From assembly GCA_002633005.1 (NCBI GenBank), contig NMRA01000165.1, positions 1 through 61,402 on the forward strand: 61,402 nucleotides of DNA, read 5' to 3'. Origin of the DNA: Phoronis australis (Eukaryota; Phoronida; Phoronidae). Within the stretch, counting starts at the first letter, position 1. Every line of letters begins with the position of its first letter. This document shows, piece after piece, positions 9,120 through 20,499 of the stretch. The translations under genes and the position numbers were made by a program. The notes beneath the pieces are model-generated. The model was not told the DNA's origin and ran no database searches. It saw nothing but the letters and a program-made list of their open reading frames with translations.

Positions 9120-11002
9120 TAATTGAAATTTGCAGACCCACAATTACGCGAAGTGCTAGAAAACGGAGCGTTTTCAGTGCGACGTACTAGGAACAACTTC
9201 AGTAGATCGGATGTTGACCTCTCTTTGAAACTGTCCGTCAACAGGGATGCAGCATAGAGCATGACAGGGATAATGGCTTTCCGCAACATTTGCAGGACTT
9301 GAAATTGGGGAGAATGCAAAGAGTCAGTGCAGTCCTTCAAGAATCAAAAAAGATAACGAACAGATGGCATCACTCAGGGTCAAAATCGACAATTTCTGCA
9401 ATCCGTTTGAGAACAATGCTCCACCAGGTCTGGTTAATATCGCTACTGGCCAAGCAGCATCCCAAGCAACGGAAGACTACCTGATCAATGCGCTGAGCCG
9501 AGACCATGATGCGAGGGAAAAAATCCATCAGGAATGGGAAAATGACAGCAGTAGGTTCCTGCGACCAGTTAAACGTACAGCTGTCCAAAATTTCCCTGCT
9601 GAAAGCGTGAAGAATGAAGCCAAGTCATTGGCCTCCCAGAGAAACAAGACAGCCGCAGAGAGTCTATTAAGAGATTTGTTCATACGCATAGTCGTAGTTG
9701 TAGCAGAGAGGGCAGACTTCGATCTTCGACAACTTCTGATCTCACATCCTGTCACACCTTATCCATTAGCACTTGCTCACTGCGATGGAGCGCTCGTCAA
9801 AACGAAAAAGTCTGCTTTGCTGAAAAAACTTGAATTGTTCCAGACAGAACCTATAACAGATGGCGATTTTGTACACGACTACGTGAAAGTTTATGATGGC
9901 GGACTTCTTCTACATTCAGTCATCTCACAGACGAGAATAGGTGCAACTTACGAATCAGTTGCACGATCGATGTTATCAGTGGTCTGTTCGGGGAGGGCAG
10001 AGGAAGCTCACTTGTGTCTAGACAAGTACGTAGAAAACTCAATTAAGGACAGTGAACGGAAACATCGCGGGAACTTTAATTCCATGTATGCCATAACAGG
10101 GCCTGATCCAACTATGCGACAGAGCTCACAAACACTTCTGAACAACAGTGCGTTCAAGAATGAACTGGCGAAGTTCCTTTTGACGGAATGGAGAAAAGAC
10201 CATTATTGGCATATGTTTGATGAGAAAACCTTATTTGTTTCACACGGTGGTGACTGATACCAGTTCTTTACCGACGATAACCAGCAAATCATGGTGACAA
10301 AACCTGCCCATCTCAAAGGCGACCACATGGAAGCGGATACGCTGATTGCTTTCCATATCGCAAACATTCCAATCGGTCATGTTATGGTAAGGGCTTCGGA
10401 TAAGTAATCTTGCTTGGTACGCTCGGACAACAGCTGCGAGAAATAAGGTCCACGACCAACGTTGTCATGGACTGTGGGATGGGAAATAACATAAGATTTA
10501 TCAACATTTCTGACATAGCAAACGTTCTTGAAGAGCGCAAATACGGACTTGGCAGAGCAATGCCTGGATATACCATGCCTTCACTGGATGTGACTACATA
10601 TCTGCCTTTCATAGGTATGTTATCGAAATCTTGATTATTGCAGTAGTGACAAGAATTGAATGAATTGGATTAAATTGAGGAGAATTGATTGAATTCGATT
10701 AACTGTGATTACGTCTGCCATGTAAATGAAGTCTAAGTAACGTATTATGGTTGCCTCCTTTAAATAAAAAGGTTTCTATTATGAATTAGTTTTACACGTC
10801 ATTCCTTATTTTTCAGAAATGCAAAATCAAGCCCTTGGACACTGCTAAAAGTGATGAAAGGTTCATCAATATGTGCGATAGTTTTGGAAATGTGCATGGC
10901 AGCATCGATGTCGGCTTAGTCGTTGAATTCGTATGTCACATGTACGCAAAAAGTATGCTCATGTATGGTGTTCTCCAAAAAAGGATGAACAAACCTTTAT
11001 GA
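9120..11002 (+). pseudogene. PIN/FEN-like nuclease-family protein, disrupted
   Basis: The longest frame is 297 codons at 9364-10257, ending at a TGA after residues SHGGD; the same frame then continues with family-like sequence including MEADTLIAFH, an acidic block of the PIN/FEN nuclease fold. Upstream, 9120-9300 encodes a typical earlier block (FSVRRT, then DVDLSLKLSVNRDAA) in another frame with a TAG. At about 10398 the second acidic motif, normally SDTDV, is SDK followed by a frameshift. Family blocks resume at 10403-10580 (MDCGMGNN, GRAMPG), shift again, and run to a donor at 10614/10615; an exon at 10817-11002 carries KIKPLD and ends in TGA. At least three lesions make it a pseudogene. 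The family is multicopy and uncharacterised in invertebrates; a diverged copy lies at 58830-60870 on the minus strand. Confidence 0.7.
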
Positions 11003-12906
11003 CACCTGACATTTGGTTTATATAGTCGTCTTAAAGCTGTAACGTAGATAAAACATTCTGTTCATGTTGCGAAATTGTTATTCACATTGCTCGGGAATAA
11101 CGAGTCCTAATAGTTTTTCAGTTAAGTTAGTTTGATAAGCATTTTATTTGACCGACACAGATATTCGGTCAATAGAACTGTTCGCTTTATGTCTTCATGG
11201 TGCAAATAAAACACGTTCAAATTGATTATCCATGGACATGATGGTATACGGTGCTCAGTCATCGTGGTGACGGCCCCAAGGATTCATATTGGGTGAGGGG
11301 GTATGCAATCATTTTGTGTCATATTTTTTGGAAATGTGACTGGTTTTCAGTTAAACTAAATAAAGCTTCTTGTTTATGTTTCACCAATTTATTTTTAATA
11401 TAACTAGAGTATGTGCATTTGAATAGGGAGAGTGGGGAATCTAATAAAGGTCAACCGGGCATGGACCAAATCTGCACTTGCTACTGCCCCACAGCGTTGT
11501 TGCATGTGGAGTGTTGCTGGGCATTATGCAAATGGTTTCAAACGGTTACTTGGCGGGTTGATCTACTTCAACTCGGGCATTTGGGCGTGTCTGGCGGGGC
11601 TAACCCACCACTAGATTTGTCTGGCAGTGCTTATTCGTGATACCCGGGGCTACAGTGAATATTTTGCAACTGGTTTGGTGCGGTTACATGTACCTTTTGG
11701 ATTGATCTAGCTCAATTTTAACCATTGGACTTGGTAGGAACTAACCAGGAGTTGGATATGAAGCATGAGGGGCTCTATAATGGTATTTGCCAAAATAATA
11801 GGATTTATGTCAGAGTGCCATCAATCTCATTATCACTGAAACGAGGAAAGTTGCTGAATTCAACAGAAATGGTTGCCTGGTTGGGCTTCTTCTCTGCCTA
11901 AACACTGGCTGAAGACTGAGAGAGAATAATGTGTACGTCTGTGTGTGTTTGTTTGTGTGACTATGATTGCGGGGAAATAGAAAAATTAAATGATGAAGCT
12001 GAATCACATCATACACTGTATCACCCGTGTGTATGAAAAGTCATTTATAAGGAGAAATTTTCTTCTCGTATGAAAATCTGGGAATTTCTAACTCAGTGGT
12101 GATTTTCGGGTATTTTGGAAATAAAATGTTGTAAAGAACTCCGTTTGTAGCGACACAAAAATTCGGTTTTTCTGCATAAAATTAGTCCTAAAAACGCATG
12201 CATGCATCCCAAGGCGCGGCGGAACAATTTAGTCATTCCGTGATAAAACGTTATTATAGATGTCAACTGATTGCTGCCTTATCATTTTTTCGATTATGGT
12301 TTGTTTAGTTACGCTCCTTCTCTACTTATTGCTAAATCAAGAAATAAAGTTAAGAGTTTCCTTGGCGTTATATCTTTGCTTCACAGTTCAGTTGAAATTA
12401 ACACGTTACATTCAATTGAATTGAACGATCGTGTTTTGAAGGGCTTGCCAGTCTTGTGATTTTCTGATGGTTTTCGTTACACGTAAATCCCTTAGATGGA
12501 CTTCGGTGGCAGCGGAAAGATCTTCGAGTCTTCAGGGAGGTTGACCTATTTTTGAGTGTTCTGTATAGGTTGACAAGGAGAAAGTTAGAAGGCATATTTG
12601 CATTTCCAATCAACGTCGTCGCGTTCTTTTCTTTTTCGCTGAATTTTCTTACAATATAATGCCTGGAATGACAACGACGACCATACTGCCTTAGCGACTG
12701 AAGCAAACCCGTTATCATGACAAGCAACTTGAATGAGCGCGGTCTCCGCCAGTAAAGCTTTAACGATATGCCAATTCCCATCCAGTCTACAAACCATTTC
12801 TAATGTGAGCAAAAGCAAAAAGAAACCGATTTTGTACTGGTTGGAGTAGTCTTTATCATATCGAGTTGTTTTCTGACACATTATGTACACGACTCTTTGA
12901 TTTTAG
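11003..12906. other. Intergenic stretch before the kinase gene
   Basis: No gene recognised. Small frames at 11413-11640 and 12398-12781 have no family resemblance. A TG-rich run lies at 11930-11960. The 5' UTR exon of the kinase is expected here because its first coding exon begins at an acceptor, but I could not place it. Confidence 0.4.
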
Positions 12907-13127
12907 AAAGACCAGTAACAAATAACCATGGCTAACAACCATGACAAAACGAAGCGTGTGGAGACCATTCGGAAGAGCTTGAAGTGCCCTGAAATAAAGT
13001 TGGAAGACATATCCATGGCGGAAGAAATTATCGGAGCTGGTGGTTTCGCTGCAGTGCACAAAGGCAAATACGAAGGAAAACTGGACGTGGCTGTAAAAGT
13101 TTTTGAACATCGTAAATTTACAGAACG
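12907..13127 (+). CDS. Non-RD TKL/RIPK-like kinase, coding exon 1
   Basis: The exon follows an acceptor (GATTTTAG, ends 12906). ATG at 12928 has a strong context (ACCATGG). Residues 1-66 plus two bases encode the N-lobe start: glycine loop IGAGGFAAVHKG (35-46) and VAVKVF with the ATP-anchoring Lys57. The donor is CG|GTGGGT at 13127/13128. The next exon lies about 13.7 kb away and restores frame exactly (CG+T = Arg67). Joined exons give at least 326 residues with all catalytic elements: Lys57, helix-C Glu77, HSD 158-160, Asn165, DFG 178-180, MAPE 204-207. The HRD arginine is Ser159, so the enzyme is a non-RD kinase, a class that includes RIPK1, RIPK2 and IRAK1. TKL assignment rests on the GTxxxMAPE and HxDLKxxN patterns; subfamily is uncertain. 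Confidence 0.85.
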
Positions 13128-13732
13128 GTGGGTGTCCACAAAGCTAACGCAGTTTAATGCACCGAATCAGATTGTGCTTAGTTTTGTCAGATTATTATAC
13201 CCTTTATTATTCTTATACGTGGTGGAAAATAGGGTACTGTACTGTTCACCAACGTATAGTCGTCATAGCATGGACCTATGGGAAGTCATAGAATTCTATG
13301 GTCATAGTAATGTTAATGGTAAAGGTAACAATGCGCGGAATTAGGAAACGGCACATTTTATCTTTTTGGGTGATACCCCAAAAGAAATGCCGTGCGTATT
13401 TTCGAAAAAGGGGGCCTACTGAAAATATATCATACTTTTAATTCACGGGGCAAACATTAAAATCCAAAGCGATGCTCAGTGCTCTAAACAAAGCGGAAGT
13501 TGACATTGCGTGAGTTAGATGACTTTTCTTTCCAGTCCAACCTGGATATTAAATCTTAAAAATGTGTCAATAATTAACCACAGAGACGTACATTAGAGAA
13601 CACGTCAATGCACCAAAGAGTTGTCTGACGAAAGGGTATATTTTTTCGGAAAACTACGTTCGAAACATGAAAGATAAATATGACTAACTTGCGGCGATCG
13701 TGTTACGGACTTAGGTATATGTTCAGGGGCGG

Positions 13733-13842
13733 CGCTATAGCCCCCCCCCCAGCCCCCCTGTGGTGCACCGTCCATAGACTATGTGTGGCGCAGCACTGAA
13801 ATAAGTGGGGAGCTATAGCTCCATTCAGCCCCGTATGGTGAT
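13733..13842. repeat. C-rich dispersed repeat, copy 1
   Basis: Contains a run of ten Cs (13741-13750), GGTGCACCG, and GGCGCAGCACTGAAATAAGTGGGG in part. A related segment lies at 42267-42345, where the same words occur in the order GGCGCAGCACTGAAA, GTGGGGGGGCTATA, ATGCACCG. The class of element is unknown. Confidence 0.5.
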
Positions 13843-15086
13843 GTTGAATGCGGGGTTACGTTTCTTCTTGTAAATTGTTGATAAAAATGCTTTCTATACG
13901 AGCCAGTTCATCTGTTCGTATTTTTGACGAATTTAGGATGTATTTGACAGTGGTGACTCATTGGATTTTGCGGTCATGTGCAAGTCACATTTGGTTTAAT
14001 ATTTTGATCAATCCTAGGACCAGGTCATTTGTCATTGATCCCCAAGAATGATTGATGGTATTGAATTTATATGACCATGAATTATGCTTTCTTGGTTTTA
14101 CTAATTCTTACATCTATTTCATTGGTGTTGTGGGCCAAGATGAGTTTTAAAATTAAAACACCCAGTTTGTTTGTCCAAAGCATAACTTTAAAAAATAAGC
14201 CATCTCGTTTTAGAGCTTTTTCTTGTTAGTTAATTAAAGTTAACTAAGCAGAGTAAGCATACTGTTCCTTCAGGGCCCTTGTTCATCCGAGGAGAAAGGT
14301 ACCTGTGCCTTCTGAGAGGGGAAATGCTACCGGCCCTACCACCATCAATTGCACCCCCGCCCTGCTGCAAGCTCTCATGGGCTCTGCCTTAAGTAGTCAA
14401 AACTAACATTTTGTGCTCTTTCAAATAGTCACTTGAGTGAGTTACAAGTGATTTGAACCTCGAGGGAAAATGTTAATCAATATTTTTCAGAGGGGGATGT
14501 GGCCGATATTCGGCCCCAAAAATCAAGAAGGATTGTAGGCACTGTCTTTTTTGAAACGTAATCCATTGTGTCTCAACTCGTCGTTATGAAAACACAGCTT
14601 GGCTGGCCTAAGATTCACCGGTCGTTGCTATAATGCTGAGCAACCGAGATACGACAAAATGTGATCGAACTTTCGAAAACACTTATCAATATTATCCGAA
14701 AATATTACCCTTCGTCTCGGCGTATGGCAACGACACAACGGTTCTGATTCTCAACGCCTTTAGGGATTACAAAAAAGACAGTTAATTGTCCATATTTTTT
14801 CTGTCGTAGTTCAAGCAACGGGGAAGACAGCAGTGCGTTTTGGATCGCGCTTCCTATTTGCGTGAATTAGTCGTAACACATTGTTAGGTCTTCATGGGTG
14901 CTTGCCTCGTTGCAAATATATTCCTAAAATGACAGGACTATTACAATAATGTCAGACTTGAAAGCATGCATTATAAAAGTACGTAGTGACCATCAAGCGC
15001 CTGGTTGCTCAGTCTACTTTTCTTTCCTGGTCGTTCAAGGAAACCTGAGAAGAGACTCTGCAGTTAAGATGGGAACTAGAACCATG

Positions 15087-16826
15087 TTTTTTTTTTCACT
15101 GTGATATATATTTATTGAAGGATACACAGAACATACAAAGAAATAATAACAAACCCAGAAACCGCGAAGCATTATATCTGGGTTGTAAACAATTCATAAA
15201 TGAAACTAATATACATAGAGATATATACAATTAAGTAGTATCTAAAATAAGTATTCCAATACTTAGACATGCTATTACAGATATATAAAAACAAAAATAT
15301 TTACAGATTCATGTAGGGAAATCAGATGCAACAATATTGATAAACGGTATATAAAAATTTGCTAACGTTGCTTAGGAGGAATTCGTTAAGAACAAAGTCA
15401 AGGTTAGGACTACCATTCAGTAATAATGTAACTCTAGTANNNNNNNNNNNNNNNNNNNNNNNNNNNNNNNNNNNNNNNNNNNNNNNNNNNNNNNNNNNNN
15501 NNNNNNNNNNNNNNNNNNNNNNNNNNNNNNNNNNNNNNNNNNNNNNNNNNNNNNNNNNNNNNNNNNNNNNNNNNNNNNNNNNNNNNNNNNNNNNNNNNNN
15601 NNNNNNNNNNNNNNNNNNNNNNNNNNNNNNNNNNNNNNNNNNNNNNNNNNNNNNNNNNNNNNNNNNNNNNNNNNNNNNNNNNNNNNNNNNNNNNNNNNNN
15701 NNNNNNNNNNNNNNNNNNNNNNNNNNNNNNNNNNNNNNNNNNNNNNNNNNNNNNNNNNNNNNNNNNNNNNNNNNNNNNNNNNNNNNNNNNNNNNNNNNNN
15801 NNNNNNNNNNNNNNNNNNNNNNNNNNNNNNNNNNNNNNNNNNNNNNNNNNNNNNNNNNNNNNNNNNNNNNNNNNNNNNNNNNNNNNNNNNNNNNNNNNNN
15901 NNNNNNNNNNNNNNNNNNNNNNNNNNNNNNNNNNNNNNNNNNNNNNNNNNNNNNNNNNNNNNNNNNNNNNNNNNNNNNNNNNNNNNNNNNNNNNNNNNNN
16001 NNNNNNNNNNNNNNNNNNNNNNNNNNNNNNNNNNNNNNNNNNNNNNNNNNNNNNNNNNNNNNNNNNNNNNNNNNNNNNNNNNNNNNNNNNNNNNNNNNNN
16101 NNNNNNNNNNNNNNNNNNNNNNNNNNNNNNNNNNNNNNNNNNNNNNNNNNNNNNNNNNNNNNNNNNNNNNNNNNNNNNNNNNNNNNNNNNNNNNNNNNNN
16201 NNNNNNNNNNNNNNNNNNNNNNNNNNNNNNNNNNNNNNNNNNNNNNNNNNNNNNNNNNNNNNNNNNNNNNNNNNNNNNNNNNNNNNNNNNNNNNNNNNNN
16301 NNNNNNNNNNNNNNNNNNNNNNNNNNNGGACATCAGTTTGATTAGCCGGGATGTCAGACAGTTGATTGAGACAACGTTCACGAAGAAAGGGAAAGTTACT
16401 TACTTCAGTTGGTGTAATGTGGCTTTTGTTCGTGAAAAATTTGAGAAACAAATCACACTTGTCACTACTACGTGAGGCTAGGTTACCATTATAGTTGATG
16501 ACAGGATAGGAGGATTGCTGTTGACTGCCGCGTATTTTATTGATGATGTTCCAGTATTCTTTGGAATTCTTGCTTGCGCTGTTAATTTGTTGAAAAAGCT
16601 TGTGTCGGTGATCAGCTTTGGCTTGATTTACTAAAGTTTCAACCAGACGTGACTGCTCCTTGTATCTGTTGTAGATTATAGTGTTGTTAGATCTTCTGAA
16701 AGAGCTGTAAAGTCTGTTTCTTGTGCGGATTGCCCGTTTAACATTACTGTTGAACCACGGTTTGCTGTTGTGTTTAATTATCTTTTCAGTTGATGGGATG
16801 TTGTTTTTTAAGATTTCATAGAGAGT
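15087..16826 (-). mobile_element. 5'-truncated LINE insertion with target-site duplication
   Basis: The sequence ACTAGAACCATG occurs at 15075-15086 and again at 16827-16838, flanking the insertion as a 12-base target-site duplication. Read on the minus strand, the element starts in the middle of ORF2 (KPWFNSNVKRAIRTRNRLY, the linker between endonuclease and reverse transcriptase), passes through the 888-base gap 15440-16327, shows a LINE C-terminal block ending near 15320, then a 3' UTR, and ends in a poly-T run (poly-A on its own strand) at 15087-15096. ORF2 style is CR1/Rex-like. The reverse transcriptase core lies in the gap, so activity cannot be judged. Confidence 0.85.
15440..16327. other. 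Assembly gap (888 Ns)
   Basis: All bases are N. It interrupts the LINE at 15087-16826; open frames spanning it are artefacts of untranslated Ns. Confidence 0.99.
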
Positions 16827-17903
16827 ACTAGAACCATGTCCTCTAAGTTGAGTACTCCTAGCCGCTGGGCATGCATTGGGCATGCACTGGGCACTTCTGG
16901 AATATTATTGTTTTTAAAAATCTTTCTTCTTGAATTTTTTTTTGACTGTGTTATGTTATTAGCTTATTTGAAGAATTGTTTTAAAAACACGTTTTGTGAA
17001 CAAGTATATGAGAAGGTGTAGGGATGCTATCAAAATAAAGTTAAAGAAAACTGACCAATAAGGGTTAGGTTAGGTGTAGCAATATGAAAGTAGTATGTTA
17101 CTATAAATAGAAACTGGTGCCAGGAAAATATATGTATAAGAACTATCAAGTTAACTTCTATTTATTCGTACGCCAAGCAGGAGCTCGACGTATGGCAAAT
17201 TATTTTTATAAGTGTATTTTGGAGAAGCATCAGAGGCGCGAAAGTGATTGGATAACACTTTAAGAGACATTATCGGCAAGGAAACCCAGCGGTCGCAGTC
17301 TAACGCTCTGCTGGCGGAGCTACACCCTACTCGATAAATGGCAGATCATTTTAAATACATTTGAATGAATAAAGCCTCCGGACTGCTGTTACTGAAACAG
17401 CACAGTCGAACTGAAAAGCGAAAAAACGGCTCATTATCTAATTCATTCATTGCGTTGCTGTAATAACAAGACAAGGACACATGAAGCTGAATAAAACCTT
17501 ACGAAAGGTGGTGAAGCACATGCACTTGGAGTAACTTAGGAAACATTTTAAAACATTGTGGTTAGGACGTGCTCGTGTTGAAGGTTGTAGATTTTAATTT
17601 TCACCATGTAAGTGAACCGTATATATGGGACATAAATACTCAAACCGTACCGAGAGTGGCGTAGATGAAGTAATATCCCACGACCAATCGAGGTACGTTT
17701 TGCATTTATCCGAATTCCTAAGTCTCGTTCATTTTTTTCGGCATATTTTTAAATGCTTCTTCCAGACTGTTCAAGTGGCGAATCACATCCTACATGTGTA
17801 TACTTGCGCGTTAGGTTACAAGTTTTCTCTGGTAAAAGAAACAGTTTTATATGCAACGGTTTCTTACTGGAAAAGAGATAACAAAGATGAAAACAACGGT
17901 AAT

Positions 17904-19214
17904 TACTCTGCGCGTGCAAACGCAGAGTATTGTTGTTCCTGGGTTTTCTTCAATTTTATTCTTCTTATTCTTATTACTCTGCGCGTGTAAGCGCGGAGTA
18001 CATTTGCACTGTTGTTCCTGGGTTTTCTTCATTCGTCTTATTCTTCTTTCGACCAACTTTGACACTTAATAACTCCAAATTGGGAGCAGGTAGGCTCTTT
18101 AAATTCAGGATATGAATTTTGACAGAACATAAATTTTGATTCGTTATATACTCATATTCTATATTACACCGGAAGAGGTCGTTTGGTGCAAAGGTCATAT
18201 AATTTTCAAAATGCTACTCCTTCTTCAGTTTTAAAGCTATCTTTTTCAAATTCCTTGCACAGGTATAAGTCAACAAGATAATTTAAAAAAAATACTTTTC
18301 AAAGTAATCAAATCATCCAATCAAATAGAACAGGTCAAAGGTCATTAGGTACAAACTAAAAAACTAAAATTTTGAGCTACACACTTCAAATTCACATGTC
18401 TGATTGGTATGTCTAATGCAATTCGAAATACAAAGTTTCAGGTCATTCAGTGCAACCATGATGTCATTAGGTGCATTTTTCTTCAGAAAGTTTGTCCTTT
18501 TCATTCCCAAGTATTCTGATGTGTCAACCGTTAGACAACTGTGATTCTCAGCATTAAACACACTTTTCACGGGCTTTCCAACAATTTTCCTAAAGACGCT
18601 TATAATGCACCGGATAGGGTCAATTAGTGCAAAGGTCATCTTACGTTAAAAATGTTATATCTCCAACATTTTTCAAGGAATATTTTTCAATTTCAGCACA
18701 CTGGTGTAGGTCAACATGCAAATAGAACACCCTAATTTACTACGCAATAGGACTAACCAATCAGAAAAAATAGGTCAAAGGTCATTGATTGCAAACTAAA
18801 ATTTTGAGCTAGAGACTTCAAAATTACACATCTGTTTAATAAATGCGATTGAGTTTGAGTTCTAAATTTTCAGGTCATTTGGTGCACCCATGGGGTCATT
18901 AGGTGCATTTTTCTTCTGAAAGTTTGACCACTTCATTCGTCTTGTATTCTGAAGTGCTTAAAGTAAAACATCTGTGATTATTAGCATTAACCACACTTTT
19001 AATCGAGTTAACAATTACTCCCTCATCGGGGCTCATAATGCACCGGAAGAGGTCAATTAGTGGAAAGGTCATCAAAAAATTAAAATGCAATTTCTCCTAC
19101 AATTTTAAAGAATTCTTTTTCATAATGGTAAACAGGTTGCTGTCAATAACTTCCCATAACAATTTCAGTAATACGCACGCGCAGAGTCCATTATTGTCAC
19201 GCCGTGACAATAAT
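17904..19214. mobile_element. Tandem-repeat element with DR1 sites and hairpin ends
   Basis: The left end has two hairpins of the form TACTCTGCG...CGCAGAGTA (17904-17929 and 17976-18000), each followed by TTGTTCCTGGGTTTTCTTC. The interior is about 2.5 copies of a unit of 430-440 bases: CACCGGA(A/T)(A/G)(A/G)GGTC words recur at 18167, 18609 and 19041, and GGTCATTAGGTGCATTTTTCTTC at about 18465 and 18893. Each full unit contains a perfect AGGTCAAAGGTCA (18332-18344 and 18772-18784). The right end has GCGCAGAGT, matching the left hairpin stem inverted, and then a 25-base palindrome at 19190-19214. No coding capacity; probably a non-autonomous element. Confidence 0.65.
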
Positions 19215-20499
19215 CTTTCTAATTAAGCATTGAACTTGTTACATCTCCTCAAAATAGCTAAATGACAACAATATTTGATATTGTAGTTACCGAGGAATCG
19301 GCGAGTGAGCTGCAGACGATATGATATTTAGCAAGTGATAACGGAGACAGAAGTGTCATATAATTAACAGTTTTGCATCAGATGTTACGTTTGGGACCTG
19401 ATGGCATGTCGAGTGTTATTTATACTGCTACAAGTACTGTATATTACTTTAAACTATATTCGGAAAGTTTGATGATCGATATGCCAAACGACGTCGAGTC
19501 AACATTGACCTACCTTTTGAACTTTCCATGTCAGAGGGCACTCTTAAAGTAGTGCGAGAGGTGAATACGGAAAGCAAATTGCATGGCCGTATTTCACTCG
19601 GCTGCTTCAACGCGTATGGGGCAATAAGAAAGTAAACAATTTGATTTTTTACTTCCTAGAAAACGTAATGTTTTTATTATAGAATTGCCTTGGGCATCTA
19701 GAAGTTGGTGCAATTAACGGATTAAATTGATATTCTCCGATAAGTTTTCGGGATGTGCAAGGTACATTTATTTATGACTGTTTCACGTTTTTCCCCGTGT
19801 GTGGGTGGACGCAGGTCGTCACAGACCGGTGCTAATAGCTTTCACTGCGACGATAGACTGAAGACTGGTTAGAGTTAATCCTTTAATAATCTCGACCGTA
19901 TGTTCACAAGCCTACTCAAACACAACGTCCGACTGTTTTTCTTCTGGTTAACTGCTGATTAACTGAGTAACACAAACCCATGCTTGTGTATTGATCTTAA
20001 TCAATTCAAGCACACTCTAGAACTTTCCTGAATCTACCCAACCATTCTACAAACATGTACTAGTCTCTAGAATATTCCTGACTACATTTATCACTGTCAT
20101 GCTAAAGTCTTCTAGAAAGTTCCACACTATACTGCAGTAAACAAATTACATCATCACTACTGAACTCGGTCTACTAGAAAGTTCTATACTATTCTGATGA
20201 GTAAACAAATTACATCATCATTGTACTTAACTCCGGGGTCATTCCAATCAAACAGAAGAACAAAACAAAACAGTACAACTAAAAAAATGTCAGTCTATAG
20301 ACTGCTTCCTTAATAGATGAGCCATTTAGTAAAACAAGCAGAGATTAGTTCGCATCAGTAAAGTAGATTTTAAGCACACAACAGAGCTCTTGGAACTAAT
20401 AAAAACAATTACATCATTAGACACATTAGACACATGTCAGCCACATCCTAAGTAGTGACATGACTGAGGTAGAGAGCTAAACAAGACTAAACGTTGACA

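Noticed and set aside
10255-10257. In-frame TGA read as selenocysteine in the PIN-family protein
   Set aside because: A frameshift follows within about 50 codons, and another stop or shift lies further on; simple pseudogenization explains all lesions.
12398-13139. Minus-strand frames opposite and upstream of kinase exon 1
   Set aside because: They overlap the well-supported plus-strand kinase exon or have no recognisable content.
15359-16883. Long open frames of 315-488 residues across the gap
   Set aside because: Most codons are N. Only the minus-strand ends carry real LINE sequence; the plus-strand frame and the second minus frame are artefacts.
17240-17320. Possible tRNA in a GC-rich patch
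   Set aside because: No cloverleaf with proper A and B boxes could be drawn.
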